From positions 1-64,000 of the forward strand of contig NZ_AUKC01000016.1 in NCBI RefSeq assembly GCF_000424545.1: 64,000 bases of DNA, written 5' to 3'. A model generated the notes under the pieces. The model did no database searches. It was given only the letters and a program-made list of their open reading frames with translations, and was not told the DNA's origin. Of the stretch, positions 42,583 to 51,570 are shown in pieces; the first letter of the stretch is position 1; each line of letters begins with the position of its first letter. Both the position numbers and the translations under genes were made by a program. Origin of the DNA: Butyrivibrio sp. NC3005 (GTDB taxonomy: Bacteria > Bacillota > Clostridia > Lachnospirales > Lachnospiraceae).

Positions 42583-43392
42583 ATGTTAAGAGACATAACA
42601 ATTGGACAATACTATCAAGCCGATTCGTTAATACATCGTCTTGATCCTCGAGTAAAAATTTTATCAACTTTTGTATTTATAATTTCATTATTTGCTGTAA
42701 ATAACTTTTTTGGCTATTTTATTGCCGCGTTATATTTAGCTATTATTATAAAAATTTCAAAAGTTCCATTTAGATTTATCATGCGAGGGATGAAAACTAT
42801 CTTTTTTCTCTTGCTAATAACAGTGGTGTTTAATTTGTTTTTAACGCCAGGAAATACTATTTTTAAACTTGGTTTTTTGACTATTTCTGATCAGGGACTA
42901 AAAATGGCTGTAAGAATGGCTGTTAGACTTATTTTTCTATTGATTGGTTCATCAATTATGACATTGACAACAACTCCCAATCAGTTAACAGATGCTCTTG
43001 AGTCTTTATTAAAACCACTAAAAAAAATCGGAATTCCTGTTCATGAAATTTCCATGATGATGTCAATTGCACTCAGATTTATTCCGATACTGATGGAAGA
43101 AACAGATAAGATTATGAAGGCACAAATGGCTAGAGGAGCAGATTTTGAAAGTGGAAATCTATTACAGCGTGCCAAGAGTTTAATACCAATTTTAGTGCCA
43201 TTATTTATATCTGCGTTTCGAAGAGCCAACGATTTAGCAATGGCTATGGAGGCAAGATGTTATCGAGGTGGTGATGGTAGAACAAAGATGAAACCGCTTA
43301 TATATAAAAGATGCGATTATTACGCTTATAGTTTTATGGCTGTATGTAATATTGCTATTATAGTTCTTGGACGAATTAGTAAAATTTATTGA
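42583..43392 (+). CDS. ecfT: ECF transporter transmembrane protein EcfT
   Basis: Membrane component (269 residues) with about five hydrophobic spans and the coupling helices with the Ala-Arg-Gly motif (KAQMARGADF and AMEARCYRGG) that dock onto the ATPases. Starts GQYYQADSLIHRLDPRVKIL as is usual. 15 bases after ecfA2. Confidence 0.95.
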   Translation: MLRDITIGQYYQADSLIHRLDPRVKILSTFVFIISLFAVNNFFGYFIAALYLAIIIKISKVPFRFIMRGMKTIFFLLLITVVFNLFLTPGNTIFKLGFLTISDQGLKMAVRMAVRLIFLLIGSSIMTLTTTPNQLTDALESLLKPLKKIGIPVHEISMMMSIALRFIPILMEETDKIMKAQMARGADFESGNLLQRAKSLIPILVPLFISAFRRANDLAMAMEARCYRGGDGRTKMKPLIYKRCDYYAYSFMAVCNIAIIVLGRISKIY

Positions 43393-43406
43393 AAGGTATT
43401 TTAGAC

Positions 43407-44183
43407 ATGCGTAGAATTATGCTGACAGTAGCATATGATGGCACAAATTATAATGGTTTTGCTTATCAGGTTGGAATAAAATCAGTTGAAGGAATATTAA
43501 ATAATGCAATATATGGATTAACGGGCGAGAAGGTTGCTGTTATTGGCGCAAGCAGAACTGATGCAGGAGTTCATGCATATGGAAATATTGCAGTTTTTGA
43601 TACTGAGTCTAAGATTCCAGATACAAAATTCACTCCAGCGTTAAACCGGCTTTTGCCAGACGATATTAAGATTATGAATTCAAGAGAAGTTAATGTAGCT
43701 TTTCACCCAAGACACTGTTCAAGTAAGAAAACATATGAATATAGAATTTGGAATGGTGATATAATCCCGCCTACAAATCGATTTTATTATTACCCTTGCA
43801 GTTATAAATTAGATGTACAAAAAATGGAAGAGGCAGCGCAATATTTAGTAGGCGAGCATGATTTTACTTCCTTTTGCAATGTCGAATCACAAGCACTTAC
43901 TAAGATTAGAACCATTTATGAAATAGAAGTAATTAGAGAAAATAATACTGTTACCATAAAGGTTGTAGGCGGCGGTTTTTTATATAATATGGTTCGTATA
44001 ATTGCAGGAACATTACTTTTGGTAGGAAGAGGCAAAAAAACTCCTGAAGAAGTTAGAGAAATGTTGGAAGCGTGTGACAGGAAAAAGGCTGGACCAACAG
44101 CGCCTCCTCAGGGGCTTTTTCTGATAGGATATGATTTTTTAGAGCCGGAATTGCTTTCTTGTATCGATACTAGTGAGGATTGA
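43407..44183 (+). CDS. truA: tRNA pseudouridine synthase A
   Basis: Makes pseudouridine at tRNA positions 38-40 (258 residues from ATG 43407, which has GAAAGG upstream). Catalytic Asp in GASRTDAGVHAYGN; GGGFLYNMVRIIAGTLL is the second signature. Follows ecfT directly, as in many Firmicutes. Confidence 0.97.
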   Translation: MRRIMLTVAYDGTNYNGFAYQVGIKSVEGILNNAIYGLTGEKVAVIGASRTDAGVHAYGNIAVFDTESKIPDTKFTPALNRLLPDDIKIMNSREVNVAFHPRHCSSKKTYEYRIWNGDIIPPTNRFYYYPCSYKLDVQKMEEAAQYLVGEHDFTSFCNVESQALTKIRTIYEIEVIRENNTVTIKVVGGGFLYNMVRIIAGTLLLVGRGKKTPEEVREMLEACDRKKAGPTAPPQGLFLIGYDFLEPELLSCIDTSED

Positions 44184-44311
44184 ATGTTAGTGAGTTTGTT
44201 ATCGCTTTTTGTTGAAAAATCAAATTCCGCGTTTGACATTTTAATTTATAATTTACCTTTTCACTAGTTGTTTTTTGGTTTCTTTTTATTAATAAAATAG
44301 AGTTAATAGGA

Positions 44312-44550
44312 TTGACAGAATAGAGTGAATTAATATATAATGTTTTACTGTCTGAATAGATATTGTTTAAATTTCCCGGTAAGAGTTTAAACAATGAGTA
44401 AGGTTCCGCGTCACGAACGGAGAAGTCGAATCCACCGGCTTTATGCCTTACATATAGTTCAAGGTGGAAATCAGGTGAAGGGTTTCTGCATCACGGAAGA
44501 GACTGGCGGCAGTTGATTTCGTCGGAAAGTTATTGAACAGTAATTATGGA
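44312..44550 (+). promoter_or_regulatory. rplM promoter and leader
   Basis: TTGACA (44312-44317), 18 bases, TATAAT (44336-44341). The roughly 200-base leader has GTAAGG/CCTTAC around a TCCG/CGGA hairpin and further G-rich stems up to the SD at 44548. L13 leaders are known in Firmicutes; I cannot match this one to the family with certainty. Confidence 0.55.
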
Positions 44551-44559
44551 GGTAACATA

Positions 44560-44988
44560 ATGAAGACATTTATGCCGAGCGCAACTACAGTTGAGAAGAA
44601 ATGGTATGTAGTTGATGCTACAGATAAGACTCTTGGTCGTTTAGCTACAGAGGTTGCTAATGTTTTAAGAGGAAAAAATAAGCCAATTTTTACACCTAAC
44701 ATTGATACAGGTGATTATGTAATCGTAATTAACGCTGAGAAGATTAAGGTTACTGGTAAGAAGATGGATCAGAAGATTTACTGGCATCACACAGACTACG
44801 TTGGTGGTCAGAAGCAGGCAACTCTTCGCGAGATGCTTAATACACATCCAGAAAGAGTTATCGAGCACGCAGTAAAGGGTATGCTTCCAAAGAATTCTCT
44901 TGGAAGAGCTATGTACACAAAGCTTCATGTATATGCAGGAGCCGAGCACAATCATGCTGCTCAGAAGCCTGAAGTACTGGATTTTTAA
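44560..44988 (+). CDS. rplM: 50S ribosomal protein L13
   Basis: L13 (142 residues, the usual length) from ATG 44560 after [26 protein letters not shown] and [20 protein letters not shown] are typical. 27 bases before rpsI. Confidence 0.98.
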   Translation: MKTFMPSATTVEKKWYVVDATDKTLGRLATEVANVLRGKNKPIFTPNIDTGDYVIVINAEKIKVTGKKMDQKIYWHHTDYVGGQKQATLREMLNTHPERVIEHAVKGMLPKNSLGRAMYTKLHVYAGAEHNHAAQKPEVLDF

Positions 44989-45015
44989 TACAGGGATTTG
45001 AAAGGAGAATTCAAA

Positions 45016-45414
45016 ATGGCTAAAGCAGCTAGTTTTTATGGAACAGGTAGAAGAAAGAGCTCTGTAGCAAGAGTATATCTTTTCCCTGGTAAAGGTAATA
45101 TTACAATCAATAAGAAGAATATTGATGAGTATTTCGGTCTTGAGACTTTGAAGACAATCGTTCGTCAGCCACTCGTTGCAACAGAGACTGTTGATAAGTT
45201 TGATGTTGTTGTAACAGTTAAGGGCGGCGGTACAACTGGTCAGGCTGGTGCTATTCGTCATGGTATTTCCAGAGCACTTCTTCAGGCTGATACAGAAGAG
45301 TACAGACCAACTCTTAAGAAAGCAGGATTCCTTACAAGAGATCCTCGTATGAAGGAGCGTAAGAAGTACGGCTTAAAGGCAGCTCGTCGCGCACCTCAGT
45401 TCTCAAAGAGATAA
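45016..45414 (+). CDS. rpsI: 30S ribosomal protein S9
   Basis: S9 (132 residues), whose C-terminal Lys-Arg reaches the P-site t[17 protein letters not shown] start and the essential end RRAPQFSKR. The last codons (FSKR-stop) are the sequence that recurs four times downstream, so this gene's 3' end is the probable integration site of the following accessory DNA. The protein itself is intact. 3' ends of rpsI are known targets of integrative elements in streptococci. Confidence 0.97.
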   Translation: MAKAASFYGTGRRKSSVARVYLFPGKGNITINKKNIDEYFGLETLKTIVRQPLVATETVDKFDVVVTVKGGGTTGQAGAIRHGISRALLQADTEEYRPTLKKAGFLTRDPRMKERKKYGLKAARRAPQFSKR

Positions 45415-45416
45415 TC
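45399..45416 (+). repeat. Putative attachment core in the 3' end of rpsI
   Basis: The 18 bases GTTCTCAAAGAGATAATC at the rpsI stop. Exact copies occur at 55952-55969, 59190-59207 and 62867-62884, and a slightly changed one at 50276-50291. Confidence 0.8.
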
Positions 45417-45439
45417 AATCTGCTATTGCAGATTTCAAA

Positions 45440-45469
45440 GGCTCGGTACGAAAGTACCGGGTCTTTTTT
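45440..45469 (+). terminator. rpsI terminator
   Basis: GGCTCGGTAC/GTACCGGGTC (two G-U) with a GAAA loop and six T, preceded by an AATCTGC/GCAGATT hairpin (45417-45434). Close relatives of both follow the repeat cores at 50.3 and 62.9 kb. Confidence 0.92.
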
Positions 45470-45477
45470 GTGTGCCG

Positions 45478-45506
45478 TTGAACAGGATGATAGATATAGG
45501 TATAAT
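45478..45506 (+). promoter_or_regulatory. Promoter facing into the accessory array
   Basis: TTGAAC (45478-45483), 17 bases, TATAAT (45501-45506), 8 bases after the rpsI terminator. A similar promoter occurs at 60021-60049. Confidence 0.65.
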
Positions 45507-45588
45507 TATAAACAGTTGCTACAAAGTAAAAATTTAAGTATTTCTGAATAGATTAACTTTAAGTTTAAAATATCTAACAGGGGAGAGT

Positions 45589-46371
45589 ATGAAGACTATC
45601 ATTAAATCAGATATAGTAAGTGCATTAAAAAGTGTTGGGCTCCAGAATGGTGATTCAGTAATGGTACATACATCACTTGGACAGATTGGATATGTATGTG
45701 GTGGTGCACAGACTATTATTGAAGCTTTGATTGATGTTGTGGGGCAGAATGGAACTATTATGATGCCTACACAGTCATGGAAAAACCTTGATCCGGAAAC
45801 AGGAGTTCATTGGGATGCAGATGAGGCTGACTGGGATACAATACGCGAAAACTGGCCGGCATATGATAAGGCAATTACTCCGACAAACACTATGGGTGCG
45901 GTTGCCGAAATGTTCCGTTCATGGCCGGGAACATTAAGGAGTGACCATCCTGCCAGATCTGTTGCGGCTTGGGGAAAGAATGCTAAGTATTTAACTGAGA
46001 ACCATGATCTTTCGAATATATTTGGAGACTCATCACCAATTGGGAGGCTTTATAAACTCGATGGGAAAGTTTTACTGATTGGAGTTGATTATGATAAGAA
46101 TACTTCCATTCATTTAGCGGATGCGCGTGCAGAATACTCAAGCAAACATACCTGCATTGAACACAGTGCAGTCATGGAGAATGGTGTTCGGGTCTGGAAA
46201 GCGTATGAAACATTGTATGTTGATGGAGAGGACTTCAAAGATATAGGAAGGGCATTTGAAGTAGCCTATACTACATGTAAGGTAAAAGTGGGCAATGCTG
46301 ACATAAAGCTGATGAACCAACGTGAATTAGTAGATTTTGCTGTATCGTGGATAGAATGTAACAGAAAATAA
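45589..46371 (+). CDS. AAC(3) family N-acetyltransferase
   Basis: A 260-residue member of the Antibiotic_NAT family (aminoglycoside 3-N-acetyltransferase-like). Family segments: MVHTSLGQIGYVCGGAQT, TPTNTMGAVAEMFRSWPG, SDHPARSVAAWG and IGVDYDKNTSIHLADARAE, which include the acetyl-CoA and substrate-site residues. Related proteins include true resistance enzymes but also chromosomal ones of unknown substrate, so resistance is not proven. First cargo gene after rpsI, under the promoter at 45478. Confidence 0.85.
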   Translation: MKTIIKSDIVSALKSVGLQNGDSVMVHTSLGQIGYVCGGAQTIIEALIDVVGQNGTIMMPTQSWKNLDPETGVHWDADEADWDTIRENWPAYDKAITPTNTMGAVAEMFRSWPGTLRSDHPARSVAAWGKNAKYLTENHDLSNIFGDSSPIGRLYKLDGKVLLIGVDYDKNTSIHLADARAEYSSKHTCIEHSAVMENGVRVWKAYETLYVDGEDFKDIGRAFEVAYTTCKVKVGNADIKLMNQRELVDFAVSWIECNRK

Positions 46372-46419
46372 CTTCCAGTATAACTTAGAATAGGAAACAG
46401 TATTTGTAGGGAGAATTAT

Positions 46420-46893
46420 ATGTGCGGAATATGTGACAGAATTAAAGAAACAAAGGCTGGCAACAATCCATTTCTTGTAAAAGAACTTGAAACTGGATAT
46501 GTGGTAATTGGAGATTTTCAACATTTTAAGGGGTATACGCTTTTTTTATATAAAGACCATGTTGTTGAACTGTTTGATTTGGATGAGAAGACAAGGGCAA
46601 AGCACTTATATGAAATGACACTGATTGCTGAAGCGGTGAAAAATGCTTTCGGAGCCGAAAAAATGAATTATGAATGTCTGGGAAACGGTGAAGGTGGTGC
46701 ACATATTCATTGGCATCTGTTTCCAAGAAGGGCTGGCGACATAGATAACTATGGAAACCAAGGCAAGGGACCTGTCTGGTGTTATCCAAGCGAAAAAATG
46801 TATGCTGACATAAACAGACCCAGCAGTGAAGAACTAGGAGAAATGAAAGAGAAGCTCCTTTATGAGCTGGATAAACTATTGATGATGTTATAA
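46420..46893 (+). CDS. HIT family protein
   Basis: A 157-residue histidine-triad nucleotide hydrolase/transferase. The triad is HIHWHLF at about 95-101. An N-terminal CGIC pair is seen in some zinc-binding HIT proteins. Substrate unknown. A 22-base motif (TTCCAGTATAACTTAGAATA...) lies in the gap before it. Confidence 0.85.
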   Translation: MCGICDRIKETKAGNNPFLVKELETGYVVIGDFQHFKGYTLFLYKDHVVELFDLDEKTRAKHLYEMTLIAEAVKNAFGAEKMNYECLGNGEGGAHIHWHLFPRRAGDIDNYGNQGKGPVWCYPSEKMYADINRPSSEELGEMKEKLLYELDKLLMML

Positions 46894-46969
46894 AAATGTT
46901 TTGTAGGTATATTACGACGTAAAATCAAACGAGGAAAAGAGGGGATTTTTGAAGATATTGGAGGACAGT

Positions 46970-47551
46970 ATGTCTGAAAGACCTACACTAACGTTGGGAT
47001 TAAAGAGACAAGATTTTCTTGAATATTATTACCTGAAGGAAGAACTTGTAAAGTTCTGCCACGATAACGGGTTGCCTGCTTCCGGCGGAAAACAAGAGCT
47101 TACTGAGAGGATTGCATACTATCTTGATACGGGGAAAATCAAGAATTCATCGGGGACAGCATCTACTAAAAGAAAGGCAAAGATAACCACTATAACAGAG
47201 GCCAGTAAAATTGAAGAGAACATTATTTGTTCGGAGGTTCATAGAGCCTTTTTTAAGAGCAAAATAGGGGAGTCATTTTGTTTCAATGTGACATTTCAAA
47301 AATGGCTCAAAGCGAATTCCGGGAAAACATATAGTGATGCCATTGATGCTTATTATGAGATCAAAAGAACAGTAAAGCAGGGGCAGACTGTTATTGGAAA
47401 GCAGTTTGAGTATAATACCTATATCAGGGATTTCTTTGCAGATAACAAAGGTGCTTCGCTGGATGATGCTATAAGATGCTGGAAGTATAAGAAAAGCCTC
47501 AAAGGTCAAAACAAATATGAGAGATCTGATCTTAAAGTGTTGGAACAGTAA
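46970..47551 (+). CDS. SAP domain protein with C-terminal DUF6434-like region
   Basis: About 193 residues. The N-terminal part (LKRQDFLEYYYLKEELVKFC, then GLPASGGKQELTERIAYYL) is a SAP-like DNA-binding helix-turn-helix. The C-terminal half (FNVTFQKWLKANSGKTYSDA, FEYNTYIRDFFADNKGASLD) resembles proteins named DUF6434. The ATG at 46970 follows GGAGGA; a TTG at 46949 is an alternative. Role unknown. Confidence 0.7.
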   Translation: MSERPTLTLGLKRQDFLEYYYLKEELVKFCHDNGLPASGGKQELTERIAYYLDTGKIKNSSGTASTKRKAKITTITEASKIEENIICSEVHRAFFKSKIGESFCFNVTFQKWLKANSGKTYSDAIDAYYEIKRTVKQGQTVIGKQFEYNTYIRDFFADNKGASLDDAIRCWKYKKSLKGQNKYERSDLKVLEQ

Positions 47552-47651
47552 AACGGAATATATTTCAGTAAAAACGACTAAACTTTAATTCGAAAAAAGT
47601 TAATATTTATTTTCAATCGTATAAATGTCTAGAAGCAAGGAGATTTATTAT

Positions 47652-48164
47652 TTGATTAAAATAGAATTATTATCAGAAAAGAATTTCTCTATTAATTCAT
47701 TGGATTCATATAACAGAAAACAGGATGTAAATAAGGTATATCGCAGAATTGACGGGGAATATATATTGATTGAATGCAAATATACCGAAGATTGGGATCT
47801 AAATAAAAAACGTTCAGTAGCCAAGCAAATAAGCAGTGATGAATATATTACATACATTGCATTAGAAAATGATAGAGTTGTTGGTTTTATAGGACTATTA
47901 AAACAGCTAAAAGGTCGATATATGATTCTTGATATGATGCAGGTATCTTCTGAATGTAGAGGTCTAGGCATCGGCAGACGATTATTTGAAGTAGGAAAAG
48001 ATGAAGCAAGAAAAAATGGTGCGGAAGCTTTGTACATATCTGCTTGCTCTTCAGAGGAGACGATTGCGTTTTACAGAGTGATGGGGAGTGATTTGACAGT
48101 TAACCCAATAAAAGAAATTGCTGAAGAAGAACCATTTGACCTTCAGATGATGTGCCCTGTGTAA
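47652..48164 (+). CDS. GNAT family N-acetyltransferase
   Basis: About 170 residues. The acetyl-CoA loop is VSSECRGLGIGRRLFEVG, preceded by the strand MILDMMQ and followed by AFYRVMGSD. TTG at 47652 is chosen because AAGGAG lies 8 bases upstream; ATG 47625 is in frame but has no SD. Substrate unknown. Confidence 0.75.
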   Translation: MIKIELLSEKNFSINSLDSYNRKQDVNKVYRRIDGEYILIECKYTEDWDLNKKRSVAKQISSDEYITYIALENDRVVGFIGLLKQLKGRYMILDMMQVSSECRGLGIGRRLFEVGKDEARKNGAEALYISACSSEETIAFYRVMGSDLTVNPIKEIAEEEPFDLQMMCPV

Positions 48165-48202
48165 GATTAATTTCAGTTTTATTTACGATGGGGGATTTTT
48201 AT

Positions 48203-48667
48203 ATGATAGTGATGAAAGAAATGGAAGCAATATTTGGAGAAAGTTCATATATCGATTCGTGGATGCAGCTTGTTCGAAAGGTTAGCTGGAATTTCCCCGG
48301 GCTCGAAACAGAAGAGAATTTAGAAGAACATAAGCAGACTGTATTGAAGTTTATGAACAAGCTGCAAGCTGTATGTGTCAAAGACAGTGAAACTATTGTG
48401 GGAGTTCTTCTGTTTTCACGTAATAGAAATATGATCTGTTGTCTTGCTGTGGATCCTGAATACAGGCAGCAAGGGTTTGCTTCAATCCTTCTGAGAAAAG
48501 CGCTTGCTGAATTGGATAGAAGTAGGGAAATCACGGTATCAACGTTTCGTGAAAATGATGAAAAAGGAATTGCTCCGAGAGCTTTGTATAAAAAATTCGG
48601 ATTTCAAGAGGGCGAAATGACTGAGGAGTTTGGGTATCCCAATCAAGTATTTGTTTTACATCCTTAA
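48203..48667 (+). CDS. GNAT family N-acetyltransferase
   Basis: A 154-residue acetyltransferase with ICCLAVDPEYRQQGFASILL as the acetyl-CoA site and ALYKKFGFQEGE near the end. ATG 48203 follows GGGGA. It belongs to a run of five acetyltransferase genes in 47.6-51.2 kb. Confidence 0.82.
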   Translation: MIVMKEMEAIFGESSYIDSWMQLVRKVSWNFPGLETEENLEEHKQTVLKFMNKLQAVCVKDSETIVGVLLFSRNRNMICCLAVDPEYRQQGFASILLRKALAELDRSREITVSTFRENDEKGIAPRALYKKFGFQEGEMTEEFGYPNQVFVLHP

Positions 48668-48715
48668 ATTCCAGGATAACTGAGAAAAAACGCTGTTTGT
48701 AGGAAGGGGATAAGG

Positions 48716-49030
48716 ATGTTTTATTTTATATTTAATCTTATTATGGCACTCATTATGTTTCTGCTGGGGATATGTTTTTATAAATCTAACGGAAAAGCTG
48801 CTGAATTTTTAACCGGTTATAATTCAAGATCAAAAGAAGAACGAAAAAACTATGATGAAAAAACTATGTGCGAGGCTTATGGAAGAAGGATTATGTTTAT
48901 GGCTTTTCCTTTTATAGTTGGGACAATTATTGATTTTTTCTATCAAGGAATTGGATGCTTGATCGCGTGGGCAATATGGTGTGTCATGTTTGTTTTATTA
49001 CTTATTAACAGACATATGACAGAACACTAA
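48716..49030 (+). CDS. Small membrane protein, DUF3784-like
   Basis: 104 residues with hydrophobic spans at about 1-22, 63-80 and 80-98. The soluble loop GYNSRSKEERKNYDEKTMCEAYG matches the DUF3784 pattern. Function unknown. A good SD (GGAAGGGG) precedes it. Confidence 0.7.
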   Translation: MFYFIFNLIMALIMFLLGICFYKSNGKAAEFLTGYNSRSKEERKNYDEKTMCEAYGRRIMFMAFPFIVGTIIDFFYQGIGCLIAWAIWCVMFVLLLINRHMTEH

Positions 49031-49055
49031 CTTCAAGTTTGCTGAGGAAATAAAA

Positions 49056-49475
49056 ATGGAAATAAGATATGTGGAGCTAAAAGATAAGGAAGAGTGGTAT
49101 TTGCTGGATAGACATTTGCCTGATTCTGGATTTGAGGAGAAAGTCAGAAACAAGCAGGGTTATGTTGTGGTTGATGAGGATAAAATTGTAGGCGTTTTAC
49201 GTTACAACCTTTTCTGGGATAATACGCCTTTTTGTACTATGCTTTATGTCGACGAAAAATATCGGAGCCGTGGATATGGAAAACTCCTAATGGAACACTG
49301 GGAAAACGATATGAAGGCCATGGAATATGGAATGCTTATGACTTCAACACAAGTTGATGAGAATGCGCAGCATTTTTATCGAAAGTTGGACTATAAGGAC
49401 TGCGGAGGCTTCATTGTTGATGTGCCGGGATATGAGCAACCGATGGAAATGATCATGATCAAGGCTGTACAGTAA
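49056..49475 (+). CDS. GNAT family N-acetyltransferase (paralog of 50750-51163)
   Basis: 139 residues with the acetyl-CoA loop VDEKYRSRGYGKLLMEHW and HFYRKLDYKDCGG. It shares long identical stretches (GVLRYNLFWDNTPFCTML, VDVPGYEQPMEMIMIK) with the gene at 50750 on the other side of the first folded repeat, so one is a copy of the other. Confidence 0.85.
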   Translation: MEIRYVELKDKEEWYLLDRHLPDSGFEEKVRNKQGYVVVDEDKIVGVLRYNLFWDNTPFCTMLYVDEKYRSRGYGKLLMEHWENDMKAMEYGMLMTSTQVDENAQHFYRKLDYKDCGGFIVDVPGYEQPMEMIMIKAVQ

Positions 49476-49527
49476 AGCTTGAAGAAGATATCTTGCAGAA
49501 TAACAATCGAAAGAGGAGACAAACTAA

Positions 49528-50037
49528 ATGGCTGAAATAACAGTAAAAGAGGCAAATCCATCGGATGCTCAAAAGATACTTGATTATATGAAAATAATCG
49601 GTGGAGAGACAGATAACCTTACTTATGGGGCAGAAGGAAGAGATATTTCTGTTGAGAAAGAAGCAAGTATTCTGAAAACTATGCATGATGATAATAAAAG
49701 CGTATTTTATTGTGCGTGGGATGGATCAGAGTTAGTAGGAACGGCTAATATGAGTGGGATGCCACGAAGAATGGCGCATAGGGCTGAAATAGGGATTTCT
49801 GTCCTTAAGGCATATTGGAACAGAGGGATAGGCACTAAGTTGCTTCGGCATCTTATAGATTATTCCAAGGAACATGAAATTGAAATAATAAACTTGGAAG
49901 TTCGAAGTGATAATGCAGCGGCGATTCATCTTTATAAAAAATATGGATTTGATAAGACTGGAACAATACCGGCTTTTTTCAAAATTGGAAATGAATATAT
50001 TGATTTTGATCTTATGAGTTTGGATATGAGGAAATAA
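49528..50037 (+). CDS. GNAT family N-acetyltransferase
   Basis: 169 residues. Acetyl-CoA site ISVLKAYWNRGIGTKLLRHL, then NLEVRSDNAAAIHLYKKYGF, the pattern of RimJ/RimL-like or speG-like GNATs. AGAGGAG SD before ATG 49528. Last gene of the first array unit. Confidence 0.88.
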   Translation: MAEITVKEANPSDAQKILDYMKIIGGETDNLTYGAEGRDISVEKEASILKTMHDDNKSVFYCAWDGSELVGTANMSGMPRRMAHRAEIGISVLKAYWNRGIGTKLLRHLIDYSKEHEIEIINLEVRSDNAAAIHLYKKYGFDKTGTIPAFFKIGNEYIDFDLMSLDMRK

Positions 50038-50166
50038 ATATATGACACTGAATGTGTAGATATTATTAAATGTAATAATAACCGGAAGATAATCTTACAA
50101 AAGACAGACAAAGATTTAATGAGTAGAAAGTAAAATCAGAGAATTATTTTTGATCGCTGATATTAA

Positions 50167-50291
50167 AGTTGCCACCAGCCGCATACAGTAGCCCTGAGCT
50201 TTCTACCGTACGCAGCAGGTAAACAGCAACTCGCTTTACAAATGCCCAAAACAAGGCACTTAAGGCAGTGAAAAAGTTCTCAAAGAGGTAA
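50167..50291 (+). repeat. Folded array repeat, copy a
   Basis: AGTTGC (50167-50172) pairs with GCAACT (50226-50231). Then the variable stem GCTTTA (50233-50238) with TAAGGC (50261-50266) encloses TGCC/GGCA. It ends in GTTCTCAAAGAGGTAA, the rpsI-like core with one G for A. The middle CAGTAGCCCTGAGC...ACCGTACGCAGCAGG is nearly invariant in all copies. Confidence 0.88.
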
Positions 50292-50411
50292 AACATCCCT
50301 TTGGATGTTTTACGGGCACGTATTCGAGCACTATGTGCGAGAGTGCCCCGGTGAATCAATCTGCGTTGCAGATTTCAAAAGACTCGGTACAATGTAACGG
50401 GTCTTTTTTTG
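50292..50411 (+). terminator. Insert plus rpsI-like tail and terminator after copy a
   Basis: After the core there is a hairpin-rich insert (ACATCC/GGATGT and GGGCAC/GTGCCC). Then the rpsI-like tail resumes: AATCTGC/GCAGATT, and GACTCGGTAC/GTAACGGGTC with seven T (50381-50410). Confidence 0.75.
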
Positions 50412-50418
50412 TGTGCCG

Positions 50419-50592
50419 AAAGCCTTTAAAACATTCAACGAATGGTGGGACAGGACTAAGAAGCCTGAGATAGCTGAAAAGGCTAAAATGAGCATTTTAC
50501 AAAAGCTAAGAGAAAGCCAGGAAATAGTTGATTAGAGAAAAGAGCAACAAGTCCCTAATCTTAATAGGAATAATCTCAGTCTGGAGAGATGA
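50419..50592 (+). pseudogene. MobV relaxase C-terminal remnant
   Basis: Reads KAFKTFNEWWDRTKKPEIAE, continues to ESQEIVD, then an in-frame TAG (50533-50535) and a homologous tail to TGA 50592. It is a close copy of the end of the mobilization gene at 59287-59963 including downstream bases. All relaxase motifs are missing. Confidence 0.8.
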
Positions 50593-50749
50593 GTACTCTG
50601 CTGTGGTAAGCAGGTGCGTGAAAACGTCCTTGTTTTACGTATGTACATTGGATAAAATAAGGAATAGAGGTTATAAATTCAATCACAGAGTTTGTAGCAA
50701 CATATTACATTACAGGGCAACTTAGAATGGCATGGGGAGAAGAATATCA

Positions 50750-51163
50750 ATGATAAGACTGGTTGAAAAACGTGATAAAGAAGCATGGTATGCTCTCGAC
50801 AAGCATTTGCCAGAATCTGTGTTTGATGAAAAGGTAAGATGTGGACAAGGGTATGTATATACTGAAGATGAGGTAATCATCGGGGTGCTCAGATATAATC
50901 TTTTCTGGGATAATACTCCGTTTTGCACAATGCTATTCATAGATTCCGATTATCGCAATCAGAAATATGGAAAACAGTTGATGGAATACTGGGAACAGGA
51001 TATGAAGTCACGGGGATACGGAATGCTGATGACATCCACTCAGGTCGATGAGTATGCACAACACTTCTATCGCAAGTTGGGATATAAGGATTGCGGAGGA
51101 TTCGTCGTAGATGTTCCCGGGTATGAACAGCCAATGGAGATGATAATGATAAAGGGAGTGTAA
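50750..51163 (+). CDS. GNAT family N-acetyltransferase (paralog of 49056-49475)
   Basis: 137 residues from ATG 50750 (SD GGGGAGA at 50734). Acetyl-CoA loop IDSDYRNQKYGKQLMEYW and HFYRKLGYKDCGG. Sister of the gene at 49056. One base before the TfoX gene, so co-translated. A promoter-like TTGGAT/TATAAA pair lies at 50648-50677. Confidence 0.86.
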   Translation: MIRLVEKRDKEAWYALDKHLPESVFDEKVRCGQGYVYTEDEVIIGVLRYNLFWDNTPFCTMLFIDSDYRNQKYGKQLMEYWEQDMKSRGYGMLMTSTQVDEYAQHFYRKLGYKDCGGFVVDVPGYEQPMEMIMIKGV

Positions 51164-51164
51164 A

Positions 51165-51476
51165 ATGGCATCAAGTAAAGAGTATTTGGATTTCATATTG
51201 GAGCAGCTTTCGGAGCTGCATGAAATTTTATCTCGGGCGATGATGGGAGAATACATTATATATTATCGCGGCAAGGTGGTGGGAGGTATCTATGATGATC
51301 GTTTTTTGGTAAAGCCGACAAAATCCGCTGTGACAATGATGCCTGATGCTGATTTGGAACTGCCGTATGATGGGGCAAAGGAAATGATCCTCGTGGATGA
51401 TGTTGATAGCAAGGCTTTTCTGCGAGATTTGCTGGAAGCGATGTACAATGAACTGCCGGCGCCAAGGAAGAAATGA
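51165..51476 (+). CDS. TfoX/Sxy N-terminal domain protein
   Basis: 103 residues resembling the N-terminal TfoX domain: MGEYIIYYRGKVVGGIYDDR, then KAFLRDLLEAMYNELPAPRK. In gammaproteobacteria the full protein regulates competence; small single-domain forms like this occur widely with no known role. Starts 1 base after the GNAT gene. Confidence 0.78.
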   Translation: MASSKEYLDFILEQLSELHEILSRAMMGEYIIYYRGKVVGGIYDDRFLVKPTKSAVTMMPDADLELPYDGAKEMILVDDVDSKAFLRDLLEAMYNELPAPRKK

Positions 51477-51537
51477 TTATATTCCAGTATAATGTACTAA
51501 CCTGAATGATGAATAAGTTGATTTTTTTGCCTTAGGG

Positions 51538-51552
51538 ATATACAATGTATAT
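51538..51552. promoter_or_regulatory. Palindrome in the mazEF promoter region
   Basis: ATATACA-A-TGTATAT, a perfect 7-bp inverted repeat, 4 bases before the mazE SD. Fits an operator for antitoxin autoregulation. Confidence 0.55.
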
Positions 51553-51570
51553 ACAAAGGAGGTATTGCTT

